Counted from the first letter of the stretch, positions 19,995 to 30,306 are shown. The stretch is DNA of 64,000 nt from Arthrobacter sp. AQ5-05 (GCF_003287975.1 NZ_QMKQ01000007.1:62001-126000), one strand, 5' to 3'. Notes: a model not told the origin generated them from the sequence alone. Numbers and translations are program-made.

Positions 19995-20228
19995 TTAGTG
20001 GTGGCTTGCGCCGGTTGTTTCATCCAGGCCCAGGGCCTGGCGCAATTCCGTTTCGCGTTCATTCATGCCGGTGCGGAAGGCCTCGGCCACTTCGTGCAGC
20101 GAATCGCTCATGCGTCCCACGGTGCGGTTCAGTCCGTCCGCGCTGGCAAGGTCCCTGGCTGCGGAAAGCTTGCGGGCGGCCAGGACGCCTACGCCGATAC
20201 CGATGCCGACCCAGAATAGTTTCTTCAT
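19995..20228 (-). CDS. Small membrane protein, DUF6167-like
   Basis: This 77-residue protein starts MKKLFWVGIGIGVGVLAARKL, an N-terminal membrane span with a basic flank, and continues with a polar helix (SLHEVAEAFRTGMNERETEL). A GAGGAAA site precedes the ATG at 20228. Small proteins like this sit between a DUF948 protein and alaS in many actinobacteria, and this one resembles that group. The function is unknown. No catalytic residue is apparent. Confidence 0.72.
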   Translation of the reverse strand: MKKLFWVGIGIGVGVLAARKLSAARDLASADGLNRTVGRMSDSLHEVAEAFRTGMNERETELRQALGLDETTGASHH

Positions 20229-20361
20229 CTGCGGTTTCCTCGTTTCGTGGATGGTGGATCGTGCGCTGCACGGCATTTGACGGTTGCCGGCCGGCTCCGC
20301 TGCCCGATGTGAACGGGTGGATGGTTCCGGGGCGGCAGGCGCGGTGATGCCTCGGTGCTGG

Positions 20362-20733
20362 TCAGCGCGAGCGTCGGCCCTTGCCGGTCGGCCTGGTGCC
20401 AAGGGCCGAACGGACCCCGGCGGAGAAGGCGGCGACCTTGATCAAGGGACGGCCGACGGTGGCCGCGGTCAACGAGGACAGCGCGCTGATGTTGGCGGAC
20501 GCATCGGAGACGTGCGAGGTGATGCCATCGACCTTGCGCAGCTGGTCATTGGTGGTGGCCACGGTGTTGGTGACCTCGGAAAGCAACGGGGTGGTGCCGT
20601 CGGACACTTCCCGCACGGCGGCGCGCAGCTCGTCGAACACCTTTCCGAGCTTCCAGATGGGGATGGCGAGCAAGGCCACCAGTACGGCGAAGACGCCTGC
20701 CGCAATCAGTCCGGCGATATCCGACCCTGTCAT
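20362..20733 (-). CDS. DUF948-type membrane-anchored protein
   Basis: This 123-residue protein has an N-terminal membrane span (DIAGLIAAGVFAVLVALLAI) followed by a long heptad-like helix (VFDELRAAVREVSDGTTPLL and onward) and a basic C-terminus (RPTGKGRRSR). This layout matches DUF948, seen in Gram-positive stress and envelope proteins. The ATG at 20733 has GAGGAAAA upstream. It is followed by the DUF6167-like gene and alaS in the same direction. Its biochemical role is unknown. Confidence 0.78.
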   Translation of the reverse strand: MTGSDIAGLIAAGVFAVLVALLAIPIWKLGKVFDELRAAVREVSDGTTPLLSEVTNTVATTNDQLRKVDGITSHVSDASANISALSSLTAATVGRPLIKVAAFSAGVRSALGTRPTGKGRRSR

Positions 20734-20819
20734 GTGCTTTTCCTCTACCGTTGGTGACGTGTGCTTTTCCACCTTACCGAATGGTTGGCGGTAGCACGGA
20801 ACCGAAACGTCTTGGATAA

Positions 20820-20854
20820 CACGAAGCCCGCGGCGCAGGGCCACGGGCTTCGTG
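20820..20854 (-). terminator. Terminator downstream of rpsD
   Basis: An 11-bp perfect stem (20820-20830 with 20844-20854) lies 38 bases past the rpsD stop and separates it from the DUF948 gene. Confidence 0.65.
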
Positions 20855-20891
20855 TTGCAAACTGCATTCGTTGGGTGTGAACCCGGTGAAT

Positions 20892-21518
20892 TTAGCGTGC
20901 GTAGTACTCGACGACGAGGTTCTCTTCGCAGGTTACGGGAACCTCGGAGCGCTTCGGCTTGCGGACGAGCTTGGCCTGAAGGGCCTCGAGCTTGACGTCC
21001 AGGTAGGCCGGAACGGCGGGGAGAACATCGCGGTGGGCGCCTGCAGCGGCGATCTGGAACGGGCCCATCTTTTCGCTACGCTCGTGAACGTGGATCAGCT
21101 GACCCTCGGACACGCGGAAAGAGGGACGGTCCACGCGGGCACCGTTGACCATGATGTGGCGGTGCACAACCAGCTGGCGGGCCTGGGCGATGGTGCGGGC
21201 GAAGCCTGCACGCAGAACCAGGGCATCCAGACGCATTTCCAGCAGGGCAACCAGGTTTTCACCGGTCTGGCCTGCGGTGCGCTTGGCTTCCTCGAAGGCA
21301 CGGGTCATCTGTGCTTCGCGGATGCCGTACTGGGCGCGCAGACGCTGCTTTTCGCGCAGACGCACTGCGTAGTCGCTGTCCTGCTTCTTGCGGGCACGGC
21401 CGTGCTGGCCGGGACCGTACGGACGACGCTCCATGTACTTTTCAGCTTTGGGGGTCAGAGCAAGGCCGAGGGCTCGCGAGAGGCGAACCTTGCGGCGGGC
21501 ACGAGTGTTGTTAGCCAC
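20892..21518 (-). CDS. rpsD: 30S ribosomal protein S4
   Basis: This 208-residue S4 protein is a primary 16S rRNA binder. It has the basic start (ANNTRARRKVRLSRALG), the body MERRPYGPGQHG and the S4 RNA-binding domain RLDALVLRAGFARTIAQARQ. GTG at 21518 was chosen because ANNTRARRK is the family N-terminus; the frame runs 16 codons further upstream without family support. It is a single-gene unit here, apart from the main ribosomal operons, as in other Arthrobacter relatives. Confidence 0.97.
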   Translation of the reverse strand: MANNTRARRKVRLSRALGLALTPKAEKYMERRPYGPGQHGRARKKQDSDYAVRLREKQRLRAQYGIREAQMTRAFEEAKRTAGQTGENLVALLEMRLDALVLRAGFARTIAQARQLVVHRHIMVNGARVDRPSFRVSEGQLIHVHERSEKMGPFQIAAAGAHRDVLPAVPAYLDVKLEALQAKLVRKPKRSEVPVTCEENLVVEYYAR

Positions 21519-21758
21519 GAGTGTCCTTATCTTTTGTGAGCGGCTGTTATTGGGTCTGGCCTCCATGATGGAGAGTTGTGGGAAACCGCATCCCTAGTCA
21601 CTACAACTGCCACGGTGCGCACCGTCCGGAACCGAGGTTCCGGACGGTTTGCGGTTGGGCAGCTTGCCAGCCAAGGATCAATCCTACCACCGCACACAAA
21701 CCCAAAGTGCACGCCCGGTGGCGGCCTGCCACGTGGGATGCGTCGTCTTCGCGGCGGA

Positions 21759-23396
21759 TTACGGGCGTCGGCGGTCCTTGGCCCGGATGATGCCGCGAAT
21801 GCGTTCGACGCGTTCGCCGATCCCGCGCTCTGCGCCGTTGGCGGTGGGCTTGTAGTAGTCCACACCCAGCAGGTCGTCCGGCGCGTACTGCTGGGTGGCC
21901 ACCGAGTGCGGTGCATCGTGCGAATAGATGTACCCCTTGCCGTGGCCCAGCTGCTGGGCGCCGGCGTAGTGGGCGTCGCGCAGGTGCTTGGGCACGCCCC
22001 TGCCGCGGCCGGCCCTGACGTCGGCCACCGCGGCGTTGATGGCGTTGTAGGCGGCGTTGGATTTGGGCGCGGTGGCCAGGTGCACCACGGCGTGTCCCAG
22101 AATGAGCCGGGCTTCGGGCATGCCGATCAGCTGCACCGCCTGGGCGGCGGCCACGGCGGTTTGCAGTGCGGTGGGATCGGCCATGCCGATGTCTTCGGAG
22201 GCGCTGATCATGATGCGCCGGGCGATGAAGCGCGGGTCCTCGCCGGCCTCCAGCATCTTGGCAAGGTAATGCAGTGCGGCGTCCACGTCGGAACCGCGGA
22301 CCGACTTGATGAAGGCACTGATGATGTCGTAGTGCTGGTCGCCTGCCTTGTCGTAGCGCTGGACCGCGGCATCCATCGCGCGCTCGGTGTGCTCGATGGT
22401 GATGACGATCTGGCCGGTGCGAGTCAGCGCACCGGTGCCGTCGGCGTCGTCATCGACAGCATCGCTGTCCTGGGTTGCGCCGGTGTCCGGGGCCGCGGCA
22501 GGTGGGACTGCGTCCGCGGGTTCGGCGGCTTCTCCGTCCGCGGGATCCTCGTCGGACCGGGCCTCGGGTGGAGCCGGGGCCGGCATATCGACCGTGTCCT
22601 CGGCAGGGACTTCCGCTGTGTCTTCCGTGCGGGCGGCCTGCAGCAATTTGGCGCGCTTGGCCAGCAGTCCGTGGGCCTCGGCGGCGCTCCAGGCCACGCC
22701 TGCCGCCGCTTCCAGGGCCGTCAGCGCGCGGCGGGCATCGCCCCCGGCCATCCGTACGAGGTGGTCCAGGGCGCCCGGGTCCAGGACCAGCTCGTCGTTG
22801 AAGCCGCGCACGTCGGCAAGGGCGCGGGTGATCAGCGCGGCGATGTCTCCCTCTTCCAGGGGACGCAGCGTCAGGAGCAGGGAGCGCGAAAGCAACGGGG
22901 AGACGACCGAGAAGGACGGGTTTTCCGTGGTGGCGGCGACCAGCACGACCCAGCGGTTCTCCACCCCGGGAAGCAGCGCGTCCTGCTGTGCCTTGTTGAA
23001 GCGGTGGATCTCGTCGAGGAAGAGCACGGTGGTGAAGCCGCGCAGGTCGCGATCCTCGAGCGCCTGGTCCATGACGCGGCGGACGTCCTTGACGCCGGCG
23101 GTGATGGCGCTGAGCTCCACGAAGCGGCGGCCCGGGGACCGGGCGATCACGTGGGCGATGGTTGTCTTTCCGGTGCCGGGAGGGCCCCAGAGGATGATGC
23201 TGGAGGGGCCGGACGGGCCCGGCCCGTCGATGCCGGCCAGTTGCCGCAGCGGCGACCCCGCCTTGAGCAGGTGTTGCTGGCCGACGAGCTCCTCGACCGA
23301 GCGGGGGCGCATGCGCACGGCCAGGGGTGCGCGCGGACGCACATGTTCTTCGTCGTTTTCCTCGTCGTCACCCAAGGCACTGAGCAGATCGTTCAC
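21759..23396 (-). CDS. rarA: Replication-associated recombination protein A (MgsA/WRNIP1 family AAA+ ATPase)
   Basis: This 545-residue clamp-loader-like ATPase acts at stalled forks. Walker A is [10 protein letters not shown], Walker [12 protein letters not shown], and sensor 1 ATTENPSF. The C-terminal tetramerisation domain with [15 protein letters not shown] and [14 protein letters not shown] is intact. Between the lid and that domain is an insertion of roughly 80 residues rich in Glu, Asp, Ala and Pro, which makes it about 100 residues longer than E. coli RarA (447). The start is GTG at 23396 with GGGGGA immediately before it, so spacing is unusually tight. Confidence 0.95.
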   Translation of the reverse strand: MNDLLSALGDDEENDEEHVRPRAPLAVRMRPRSVEELVGQQHLLKAGSPLRQLAGIDGPGPSGPSSIILWGPPGTGKTTIAHVIARSPGRRFVELSAITAGVKDVRRVMDQALEDRDLRGFTTVLFLDEIHRFNKAQQDALLPGVENRWVVLVAATTENPSFSVVSPLLSRSLLLTLRPLEEGDIAALITRALADVRGFNDELVLDPGALDHLVRMAGGDARRALTALEAAAGVAWSAAEAHGLLAKRAKLLQAARTEDTAEVPAEDTVDMPAPAPPEARSDEDPADGEAAEPADAVPPAAAPDTGATQDSDAVDDDADGTGALTRTGQIVITIEHTERAMDAAVQRYDKAGDQHYDIISAFIKSVRGSDVDAALHYLAKMLEAGEDPRFIARRIMISASEDIGMADPTALQTAVAAAQAVQLIGMPEARLILGHAVVHLATAPKSNAAYNAINAAVADVRAGRGRGVPKHLRDAHYAGAQQLGHGKGYIYSHDAPHSVATQQYAPDDLLGVDYYKPTANGAERGIGERVERIRGIIRAKDRRRP

Positions 23397-23666
23397 TCCC
23401 CCAGCCTAGTTGAGCATCCGGGTGCCTGCTTCCAGTGTTGCCGACGCGGTAGTTTGCCGCTTCGCCGACGCGCCCGGACACCGTCTCGGCGTGCCAGTAC
23501 TGCGGGCCCGTGTCTCGGCGGTTCACCCGCGGGTCGGGTCATCGGAGCGCGGCCGGAATGATGGTGGCCCGGGTGCTGTCGTGGTGTCGAGCCGTTGGGG
23601 CATGGGGGCGACCCCGCCGGCGGGAAGACAGCACCCGGGAGCTTGGTGTGGGACTGCGGGCTGGTT

Positions 23667-25601
23667 CTAGCAACGGCGTGTTCCTGGCGCCACCTCGAAG
23701 AGCGGCGCTTGGTAGCCTGCGGTGCGCAGCTCGGGGTGCCAGTAAAGGTTTCGTTGCGGTGCGCCGTGTGGCTGACCGGCTATTTCAACGACGTACGGCA
23801 CGCCATTGATCGATCTGAGTTTGATCAGCCCGGCATGCACCTGCAAATGATGGTACTCACAGAGCATTGCCGAATTTTCCACGCTTGTTGGGCCGCCTTC
23901 GCTCCAGGGAATCACATGGTGGCATTCGGACATGGACGCCGGATGCTTGCACCCGGGGATGATGCAGCCGCGATCACGGATGGCGATGGCCCGGCGCTGG
24001 GCCCTGGTGAAGCCGCGGAGCTCGCGGCCCAGGTCCAGGACGGCGCCTTCGTCTCCCATGACCGCCGGCAGGATGTCTCCGTTGCAGGCGAGCCTCCGGA
24101 CGTTGGCCGCTGAGATGGGCCGGTTGTGGTCGGTCAGTCCGGCTTCCTCGCATTGCCCGAGCAGGCTGCGGTAGCCGATCAGCACACCGATCTTCACGCG
24201 CATCCCGCCGGATGCGGCGATGTCGGTTCCGTTCATGGCCCCTGCACATGCAGCGATCAGCGCATCGAGCAATATCTGGGGGCTGGTGCGTGGATCTTGG
24301 CTGGTGAGCTGTTCCAGGCCCGAACCGTCCGGAGGCAGGCCGCAGGCGAACTCGCTGAGCGGAATTTGTGAGCCACTGGCACCCGCTGGCGTGGCCCATT
24401 CCGGGGCGGGGGTCCCGGCCGGGGAAAAGGTCGGAGTTCCGGAGGGCGAAGGGTAGAAGGTCCCTGGCTGCCGGGTTTCGCCTGTGGTGCCTTCACCGGC
24501 GGCTGCGCTCGGCGGGGCTTCCGTCGCCGGGTCCGGGTCCGGGTTTGCGGGAACCTTGGACGGGGTTCCGTCGCTGGTGTCGGGATCCAGCTCCTCGGGA
24601 CACTGCTCCTGGCCTGCTTCGGGCCGGGGATCGCCTGCCGGATCTTGGCCGTCGACGGGGCCGGTCGGCACGCTCGGCATGGTCGGGAACCCGCCGGACG
24701 GGGGCCGATGGGTGGTGGAGGCGGAGAACGGTGGGGACTTCGTCGAGCGTGGATTGGTCCAAGCCTCGCAGAAGGAGAAGAGCACCTCGGAGTCCTCGGG
24801 GTCGCAGCGCAGCAGGTACTCGTCACTGCCGTCGCGGAAGCCGCGGTAGAACAATCCGCGCCGGGCACGGATTTCCTCGTCGCTGATGGGTGTGCCGTTT
24901 TCGGCCAGGAAGCCGCCCCAGTCACGCAGTGCCTGGCCGCAGGTCTTCGGGTCTCCGGTCCTGGCTTCGTGGGCCAGGGAGCCCTCGATGGCGGTGTTCA
25001 CGTTTTCGGCGTCGGGCCGGGTCTTGATGCGTGGCTGCATGGACTCGAGCTGCCCTGCCATCGAGGCGAGGTTGGCGACGTCCGCGCTTCCGTCGGATGC
25101 CGCCTTGGCGAGGATCGGGTAGCTGGGGGCCGGTGGTGCTTCGTCGCTGCCCGCAGCGGGCGAGGCTACCAAGAGCTTGGATCCGTTGATCCGTCGGCGG
25201 GCTTCGCTGGTGGAAATGTGCAAGTGGGCCTGCATGTAGGCCTGGGTGTTGCGATGCGGGGCCATGCCCTGGCGCAGTTCCCCGGCTGGGATGCCCGCGG
25301 TTCCGTCGGCCAACGGGCCGGGCTGCGCGACGAGTTGGTCGATGTGCTGGGCGGTGACCGGGTCCAGCCGGTGGACCTCGGCCGCGTCGGCTCGCCGGGT
25401 GATGAGCAGTTGGGCGTAGGCGATGGCCCGGTGGCTGCGCTCAACCAGGCCCATCATGGCCGCGGCCGCGGCTGCATCCAGCGGCACCAAGGCCAGCTGC
25501 CCGGTGGCGGCGGACAGGGCAAGAGCCGCGGCGGCCAGTTGCTGGCCAAGTTCCGCGGTGCCCATCTGCCCTGTCCGGGGCGCGGATAGTGATGTGCCCA
25601 T
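23667..25601 (-). CDS. DUF222 domain protein with C-terminal HNH nuclease motif
   Basis: This 644-residue protein has a DUF222 region in roughly the first 300 residues, a Pro/Ser/Gly-rich low-complexity middle (about residues 300-430), and a C-terminal HNH site: DRGCIIPGCKHPASMSECHH, then VIPWSEGGPTSVENSAMLC and YHH. These DUF222-HNH proteins are abundant in Micrococcaceae and mycobacteria, often in many copies per genome, and some are tied to 13E12-type repeat families. The function is not established. ATG at 25601 is one option; GTG two codons earlier and an ATG at 25561 are others, and none has a good ribosome site. It is divergent from dtd. Confidence 0.85.
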   Translation of the reverse strand: MGTSLSAPRTGQMGTAELGQQLAAAALALSAATGQLALVPLDAAAAAAMMGLVERSHRAIAYAQLLITRRADAAEVHRLDPVTAQHIDQLVAQPGPLADGTAGIPAGELRQGMAPHRNTQAYMQAHLHISTSEARRRINGSKLLVASPAAGSDEAPPAPSYPILAKAASDGSADVANLASMAGQLESMQPRIKTRPDAENVNTAIEGSLAHEARTGDPKTCGQALRDWGGFLAENGTPISDEEIRARRGLFYRGFRDGSDEYLLRCDPEDSEVLFSFCEAWTNPRSTKSPPFSASTTHRPPSGGFPTMPSVPTGPVDGQDPAGDPRPEAGQEQCPEELDPDTSDGTPSKVPANPDPDPATEAPPSAAAGEGTTGETRQPGTFYPSPSGTPTFSPAGTPAPEWATPAGASGSQIPLSEFACGLPPDGSGLEQLTSQDPRTSPQILLDALIAACAGAMNGTDIAASGGMRVKIGVLIGYRSLLGQCEEAGLTDHNRPISAANVRRLACNGDILPAVMGDEGAVLDLGRELRGFTRAQRRAIAIRDRGCIIPGCKHPASMSECHHVIPWSEGGPTSVENSAMLCEYHHLQVHAGLIKLRSINGVPYVVEIAGQPHGAPQRNLYWHPELRTAGYQAPLFEVAPGTRRC

Positions 25602-25817
25602 GTGCACGAGTCTGCGCCTTGGGGGGTGCTTCCGCCTCCGAAAGGCGCCAATTGTGCGGGGAAGTGGGCGGGTGTCCCCAGGCCGGTCTCAAATGGGTGG
25701 ACGGGGGCGCGAATCGGTAGAGTCGATACGTCCGTGCTCGAGCGGGTGGCACATGGTGCCGCCGTGGCGGGCCCTGACGTGAAGAACCAAAAGACGTGAA
25801 GAAGCAAAGGTGGATGC

Positions 25818-26258
25818 ATGAAGGCAGTGTTGCAGGTGGTTTCCCGGGCCTCGGTCGAGGTCGAGGGATCGGTCGTCGGGAAGATCGACGGGCCCGGCCT
25901 GGTGGTGTTGCTGGGCGTGACCCATGGCGACTCCCCGGCACTGGCGGCGAAGCTGGCCGCGAAGGTGTGGCGGCTGCGGATGCTCGAGGGCGAGAAGTCG
26001 TGCGAGGACCTGGCCGCCCCGCTGCTGGTGGTCAGCCAGTTCACGCTCTACGGGGATGTGCGCAAGGGGCGCCGGCCGGGATGGACGAATGCGGCTCCGG
26101 GCGCGGTGAGCGAGCCGCTATATGAGGAGTTCATGGCGCAGCTGCGCGCGCTGGGTGCGCACGTGGAGTCGGGCGTGTTCGGGGCGATGATGGAGCTGTC
26201 GCTGGTGAACTCGGGTCCGTACACGCTCATCGTCGACACCGACGAGCTGCCGGGCTAG
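25818..26258 (+). CDS. dtd: D-aminoacyl-tRNA deacylase
   Basis: This 146-residue enzyme removes D-amino acids, and glycine from mischarged tRNA-Ala, by RNA-assisted catalysis. The cross-subunit motifs are present: SQFTLYGD at residues 73-80 and NSGPYT near 131 (family pattern NxGPxT). MKAVLQVVSRASVEV is a typical start; GGTGG lies about five bases upstream. It faces the DUF222 gene divergently and converges with the next membrane protein gene. Confidence 0.95.
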   Translation: MKAVLQVVSRASVEVEGSVVGKIDGPGLVVLLGVTHGDSPALAAKLAAKVWRLRMLEGEKSCEDLAAPLLVVSQFTLYGDVRKGRRPGWTNAAPGAVSEPLYEEFMAQLRALGAHVESGVFGAMMELSLVNSGPYTLIVDTDELPG

Positions 26259-26287
26259 GTTTCGCCGGGCGACCCGTTGGCAAACGA

Positions 26288-27400
26288 TCAGTCCTCGTCG
26301 TTGCCGGCCAGGGTGCGGGCATCGGCGCGGCGTTCGTGCTGGCGCGCGGTGGCTTCGGCATTGATCCGGGTCGGGCGCCAGGAAAACACCACCATGACGG
26401 CCAGGCAAAGCCACATCGCGGACTGGATGAGAAGCCAGGCGGTGACCGGGCCCTCGAGGTAGGCGGCACCGATGGTGAACCCGAAAAACGCAACAATCAG
26501 GCTGAATCCGGCACGGCGCAACAGGATTCCGCGCTTGGGGACCGTGCGTTCGGCCGCGGCAAGCTGCGCGGCAAAAAGCTCAACGTTGCCGAACTCCTCC
26601 GAGGCGGTCCCGGAGGTGGATTGGGCGCGGTGTCCCCTGGCCTCGGCCAGGGCCCGCGCGGCTTGGTCGCGGGTGAAGAGGTAGCGGCCGCGGAGCAGGT
26701 TTGAGGCGCGGGTGAAGTACCGCTCGTCATCCCAGACGGCATCGTCGACCAGCTCCCGGTCCTTGCCCTGGGGCAGCTTGAACCCGATGGCCCCGAGGAC
26801 CAGGCCAGCGATCGGCATCGCCCAGTTGGGCGGTCCCTCCGGCTCGAAACCGCCCAGGAACACCATCAACGCGATGGTTCCGGCGACCCCGGCCAGGACT
26901 CCCGCCCAGATCGCCCACGGCGCCCGCAGGTTTCCGCGGGTGCGCAGCAGCCAACCCCAGACCCCGATGGCCGTGAGCACGAAGAGCAAGGGGAAGAGCA
27001 GCAGGACCGGGCCCGCGAAGCTGTCTTCGCCCCAGCCGTCGGCGAATCCGGTCCAGATCCCGAGCACCACCAGCAGCATTCCCAGGCCGGCGAGCAGGGC
27101 CGTGAATGCACCGGCGGCATTGCGGAAGGGCAGGGCGCCTTCCAGCACCTGGGTCGCGGCGCGGTTGCGCCGACCCACGCCACGCCCGTAGTCGACGGGG
27201 CCGCCGAAGAGCTCTTCGGCGCCTTGCCCGCTGGAGGCCATGGACTCGCGCACCAGCGCCAGCTCCTTGGTGATGGCGGCCTCCGGTGCATCGGCGAAGA
27301 ACATGGCTCCCGCTGCGAGGTTGGCCCAGTCGCGCTGGGATTCGGGCCAGAGCTCGACCTCTGCGCCCCAAGCGGTGTCGTTGCCGTGCGTTGCGCTCAT
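26288..27400 (-). CDS. Multi-pass membrane protein co-transcribed with a PadR regulator
   Basis: This 370-residue protein has a soluble N-terminal helix bundle (WANLAAGAMFFADAPEAAIT and onward), then about four spans in its middle, a polar loop, and two more spans near the C-terminus. The N-terminal part, with an EL-type helix ending near ELFGGP, loosely resembles HAAS/DUF1700 signalling domains that accompany PadR regulators. The ATG at 27400 has GGAGGA nearby. It starts 70 bases after the PadR gene, the usual order for a PadR-controlled membrane protein. No transport or enzymatic motif is seen. Confidence 0.6.
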   Translation of the reverse strand: MSATHGNDTAWGAEVELWPESQRDWANLAAGAMFFADAPEAAITKELALVRESMASSGQGAEELFGGPVDYGRGVGRRNRAATQVLEGALPFRNAAGAFTALLAGLGMLLVVLGIWTGFADGWGEDSFAGPVLLLFPLLFVLTAIGVWGWLLRTRGNLRAPWAIWAGVLAGVAGTIALMVFLGGFEPEGPPNWAMPIAGLVLGAIGFKLPQGKDRELVDDAVWDDERYFTRASNLLRGRYLFTRDQAARALAEARGHRAQSTSGTASEEFGNVELFAAQLAAAERTVPKRGILLRRAGFSLIVAFFGFTIGAAYLEGPVTAWLLIQSAMWLCLAVMVVFSWRPTRINAEATARQHERRADARTLAGNDED

Positions 27401-27470
27401 GCCGGTCCTCCATCGTCGATTCCTGCGTTTTTTCCGGATCCCGTCGTGGATCCCGGGCGGGTTGGCCGGA

Positions 27471-27797
27471 TCATGCGCGCAGCACCGCTTCCTGGAAGAA
27501 GGCCCAGAGCTCGCGCTGGGATGCCAGGTGGCCGCGGCCGGTTCCGGTGAGCGTGTAGACCTTGCGCCCCGGTGCCCCGTCGCCGTCCTCCCAGGTGCTC
27601 TCCATGTACCCGGCGGCCTCAAGCTTGACCAGGGCAGGGTAGAGCGTGGCGCCCTTGATGGGCGAGAACCCGCGGGCCTCCAGGATCTGGCCGAGGGCGT
27701 AGCCGTGGTTGGGGCCCGCCTCCAGCGCGTCGAGCAGGCTCAGCGGCAGCAGCGCGCGTTGCCAGGTGCCGGGGAATTCCTTGCCGCCCCCTAGCAT
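27471..27797 (-). CDS. PadR-family transcriptional regulator
   Basis: This 108-residue winged-helix protein shows the PadR pattern: LPLSLLDALEAGPNHGYALG, then SPIKGATLYPALVKLEAAGY (recognition helix and wing) and RKVYTLTGTGRGHL. PadR proteins repress nearby membrane or efflux genes and release DNA on ligand binding. It precedes the 370-residue membrane protein and probably controls that pair. The ATG at 27797 has GGGGGAG upstream. An AT-rich stretch about 150-210 bases upstream could hold its promoter. Confidence 0.88.
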   Translation of the reverse strand: MLGGGKEFPGTWQRALLPLSLLDALEAGPNHGYALGQILEARGFSPIKGATLYPALVKLEAAGYMESTWEDGDGAPGRKVYTLTGTGRGHLASQRELWAFFQEAVLRA

Positions 27798-28293
27798 GGC
27801 CGCTCCCCCGTTTCCGGGAGGCGCCGGTGGCCCGGGCGGGACGTCGGGTGGCCGCCGTGCGGCTGGTTTGGGGTCGTGATGTCGTGGCCTTCCCTGAAGG
27901 GTGCGTATCGTGGGGAACGCACGTCGCGAAAATCCGGACTAAGTCAAAAATCGATCTAGATATAAAACAATACCAAGGTTGTGCACATTTGGCGAAGTTT
28001 TTCTACGATCGGTTTGTGGCCAACGCCACGCGCCCGAATCCCGGCGGCCGCGACCTACCTGCCGACAGGCCCAGCCCTGGGTCGGTTCCCGGCGGGCGGG
28101 CCAGCGACACAGCGGACGCAAGGCTGTTGCAGGATGGCGCCGGTGCGCGCGTCCCCTCCCAGCTCCCCCGGACCAAGACTTGGGCGGGGCCCCTCGGGCC
28201 GGCACATGGGACTTGGCACCGGACATGCACATGGGGGCGCCCACCGGGAATGGTGGACGCCCCCATGAAACCGCCCGAAGGCGGTGGGTGGAA
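27798..28293. other. Intergenic region between the PadR gene and aspS
   Basis: No gene is supported in these 496 bases. They hold an AT-rich island at about 27930-28015, unusual for this genome and the likely promoter area for the PadR gene, which includes the palindrome ATCTAGAT. The aspS terminator is at 28230-28267. Reading frames spanning the rest have no ribosome site or family match. Confidence 0.55.
28230..28267 (-). terminator. Terminator downstream of aspS
   Basis: A 16-bp stem with one mismatch (28230-28245 with 28252-28267) and a six-base loop lies 27 bases past the aspS stop. Confidence 0.8.
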
Positions 28294-30096
28294 CTACTTC
28301 GCGTCGGCAGTGGCCGGCTCGTTGGACTCGGCCTTCTTGGGCTCGGGCTTCGAGTCGACTCCGGCTTCCTTGCGCTGCTGCGCGGTGATCGGCGCCGGGG
28401 CACTGGTCAGCGGGTCGAAGCCGCCGCCGGTCTTCGGGAAGGCGATGACGTCGCGGATCGAGTCCGAGCCGGTGAGCAGCTGCAGCACGCGGTCCCAGCC
28501 GAAGGCGATGCCTCCGTGCGGCGGGGCGCCGTACTTGAAGCCCTCGAGCAGGAAGCCGAACTTCTCCTGGGCGGCTTCCTCGTCGATGCCCATCATCTTG
28601 AACACGCGCTGCTGCAGCTCGGCCTGGTGGATACGGATCGAGCCGCCACCGATTTCGTTGCCGTTGCACACGATGTCGTAGGCGTAGGCCAGCGCATTTT
28701 CCGGATCCGTGTCGAAGGTGTCCATGAATTCGGGCTTCGGGGAGGTGAACGCGTGGTGCACGGCGGTCCATGCGCCGGTGCCCACGGCCACGTCGCCCGA
28801 GGCTACCGCCGCGGCGGCGGGCTCGAACATCGGTGCGTCGACGACCCACACGAAGGCCCAGTCGCCGTCCTTGATCAAGCCGGTGCGGTGGCCGATTTCC
28901 ACGCGGGCGGCACCGAGCAGGGCACGGGCCTCGCTCTTGGCACCCGCGGCAAAGAAGATGCAGTCGCCCGGCTTGGCTCCGGTGGCCTCGGCCAGGCCGG
29001 CGCGCTCGGCATCGGTCAGGTTCTTGGCGACCGGGCCGGCGAGCTCGCCGTCCTCCTTGTAGAGCACGTACGCCAGTCCCTTGTGCCCGCGCTGCTTGGC
29101 GAATTCCTGCCAGCCATCCAGGGTGCGGCGCGGCTGGGAGGCGCCTCCGGGCATGACCACGGCACCGACGTGCGGGGCCTTGAAGACACCGAAGCCGGTG
29201 TCCTTGAAGAACTCGGTCATGTCGGTCAGCTCGAGGCCGAAGCGCATATCCGGCTTGTCCGAACCGTACTTGGCCATGGCCTCGTGGTAGGTGATGCGGG
29301 CGATCGGCGTGGGGATCTCGACGTCGATCAGCCTCCACAATTCCTTCACCAGGGCTTCGCCCAGGGCGATGATGTCATCCTGCTCGACGAAGGACGCCTC
29401 GATGTCCAGCTGGGTGAATTCCGGCTGGCGGTCGGCGCGGAAGTCCTCGTCGCGGTAGCAGCGGGCGATCTGGTAGTACTTCTCGAACCCGCCGACCTGC
29501 AAAAGCTGCTTGAACAGCTGCGGGGACTGCGGCAGCGCGTACCAGGAACCCGGTGCCAGACGTGCCGGAACCAGGAAGTCGCGGGCGCCCTCCGGGGTGG
29601 AGCGGGTCAGCGTCGGGGTCTCGATCTCGCAGTAGCCGTCCTCGTGCAGCAGGTTGCGGGCCACGCGGTTTGCCTCGGAGCGCAGGCGGATGTTGCGGTT
29701 CGGGGTGGGGCGGCGCAAGTCGAGGTAGCGGTGGCGTAGGCGCGCCTCCTCGCCGACCTCGACGTGCTCGTCGATCTGGAAGGGCAGCGGCGCGGCGGTG
29801 TTCAGCACCACCACGGTCTCGGCGATGACCTCGATCTGCCCGGTGGCCAGTGCGGGGTTCTCGTTGCCCTCGGGGCGGCGTTCGACCTTGCCGGTGATCT
29901 GCAGGACGAATTCGTTGCGCAGCGGGTGGAAGACTTCTTCCTCGCGCACCACGACCTGGGCGAAGCCCGAGGCGTCGCGCAGGTCAAGGAAGGCGACCCC
30001 GCCGTGGTCGCGGCGGCGTGCCACCCAACCGGTGAGGGTAACGGTTTCTCCGATGTGCTCGGCGTTCAAGGTGCCGAGCTGATGAGTGCGTAGCAC
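28294..30096 (-). CDS. aspS: Aspartyl-tRNA synthetase
   Basis: This 600-residue class IIb synthetase has an N-terminal OB anticodon domain ([20 protein letters not shown]), class II motif 2 ([20 protein letters not shown]), the GAD-type insert and motif 3 ([12 protein letters not shown]). A Lys/Glu-rich tail of about 20 residues ends it. The start is GTG at 30096, with AAAGGA at good spacing. Whether it is discriminating or also charges tRNA-Asn cannot be told from this window. hisS lies 210 bases upstream in the same direction. Confidence 0.97.
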   Translation of the reverse strand: MLRTHQLGTLNAEHIGETVTLTGWVARRRDHGGVAFLDLRDASGFAQVVVREEEVFHPLRNEFVLQITGKVERRPEGNENPALATGQIEVIAETVVVLNTAAPLPFQIDEHVEVGEEARLRHRYLDLRRPTPNRNIRLRSEANRVARNLLHEDGYCEIETPTLTRSTPEGARDFLVPARLAPGSWYALPQSPQLFKQLLQVGGFEKYYQIARCYRDEDFRADRQPEFTQLDIEASFVEQDDIIALGEALVKELWRLIDVEIPTPIARITYHEAMAKYGSDKPDMRFGLELTDMTEFFKDTGFGVFKAPHVGAVVMPGGASQPRRTLDGWQEFAKQRGHKGLAYVLYKEDGELAGPVAKNLTDAERAGLAEATGAKPGDCIFFAAGAKSEARALLGAARVEIGHRTGLIKDGDWAFVWVVDAPMFEPAAAAVASGDVAVGTGAWTAVHHAFTSPKPEFMDTFDTDPENALAYAYDIVCNGNEIGGGSIRIHQAELQQRVFKMMGIDEEAAQEKFGFLLEGFKYGAPPHGGIAFGWDRVLQLLTGSDSIRDVIAFPKTGGGFDPLTSAPAPITAQQRKEAGVDSKPEPKKAESNEPATADAK

Positions 30097-30306
30097 TGCA
30101 TTCCTTTCTACAAAGGTGCGAATTTCCGCGGGTGTCCCGAAGGCTGTGTGACGCCGGTGGCGCGTGGGGTTTCGGTGCGGAAAAGGGAAGAATCTATGTG
30201 CGAGTTTACCGGCAGCGGTGCACCCGCGGCACCGGAACCCCCGCGGTTGTGCCCTGACTCACGTGCGGGGCGCGCCGGGAAGGGATCCGGTGGCGTGTTT
30301 TGGCCG

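Noticed and set aside
23667-25601. Homing endonuclease or mobile intron
   Set aside because: The HNH motif is part of a DUF222 protein, a common multi-copy actinobacterial family. No intron or intein borders are visible.
27798-28293. tRNA or small RNA gene before aspS
   Set aside because: No cloverleaf or T-loop consensus was found. The only strong structure is the aspS terminator hairpin.
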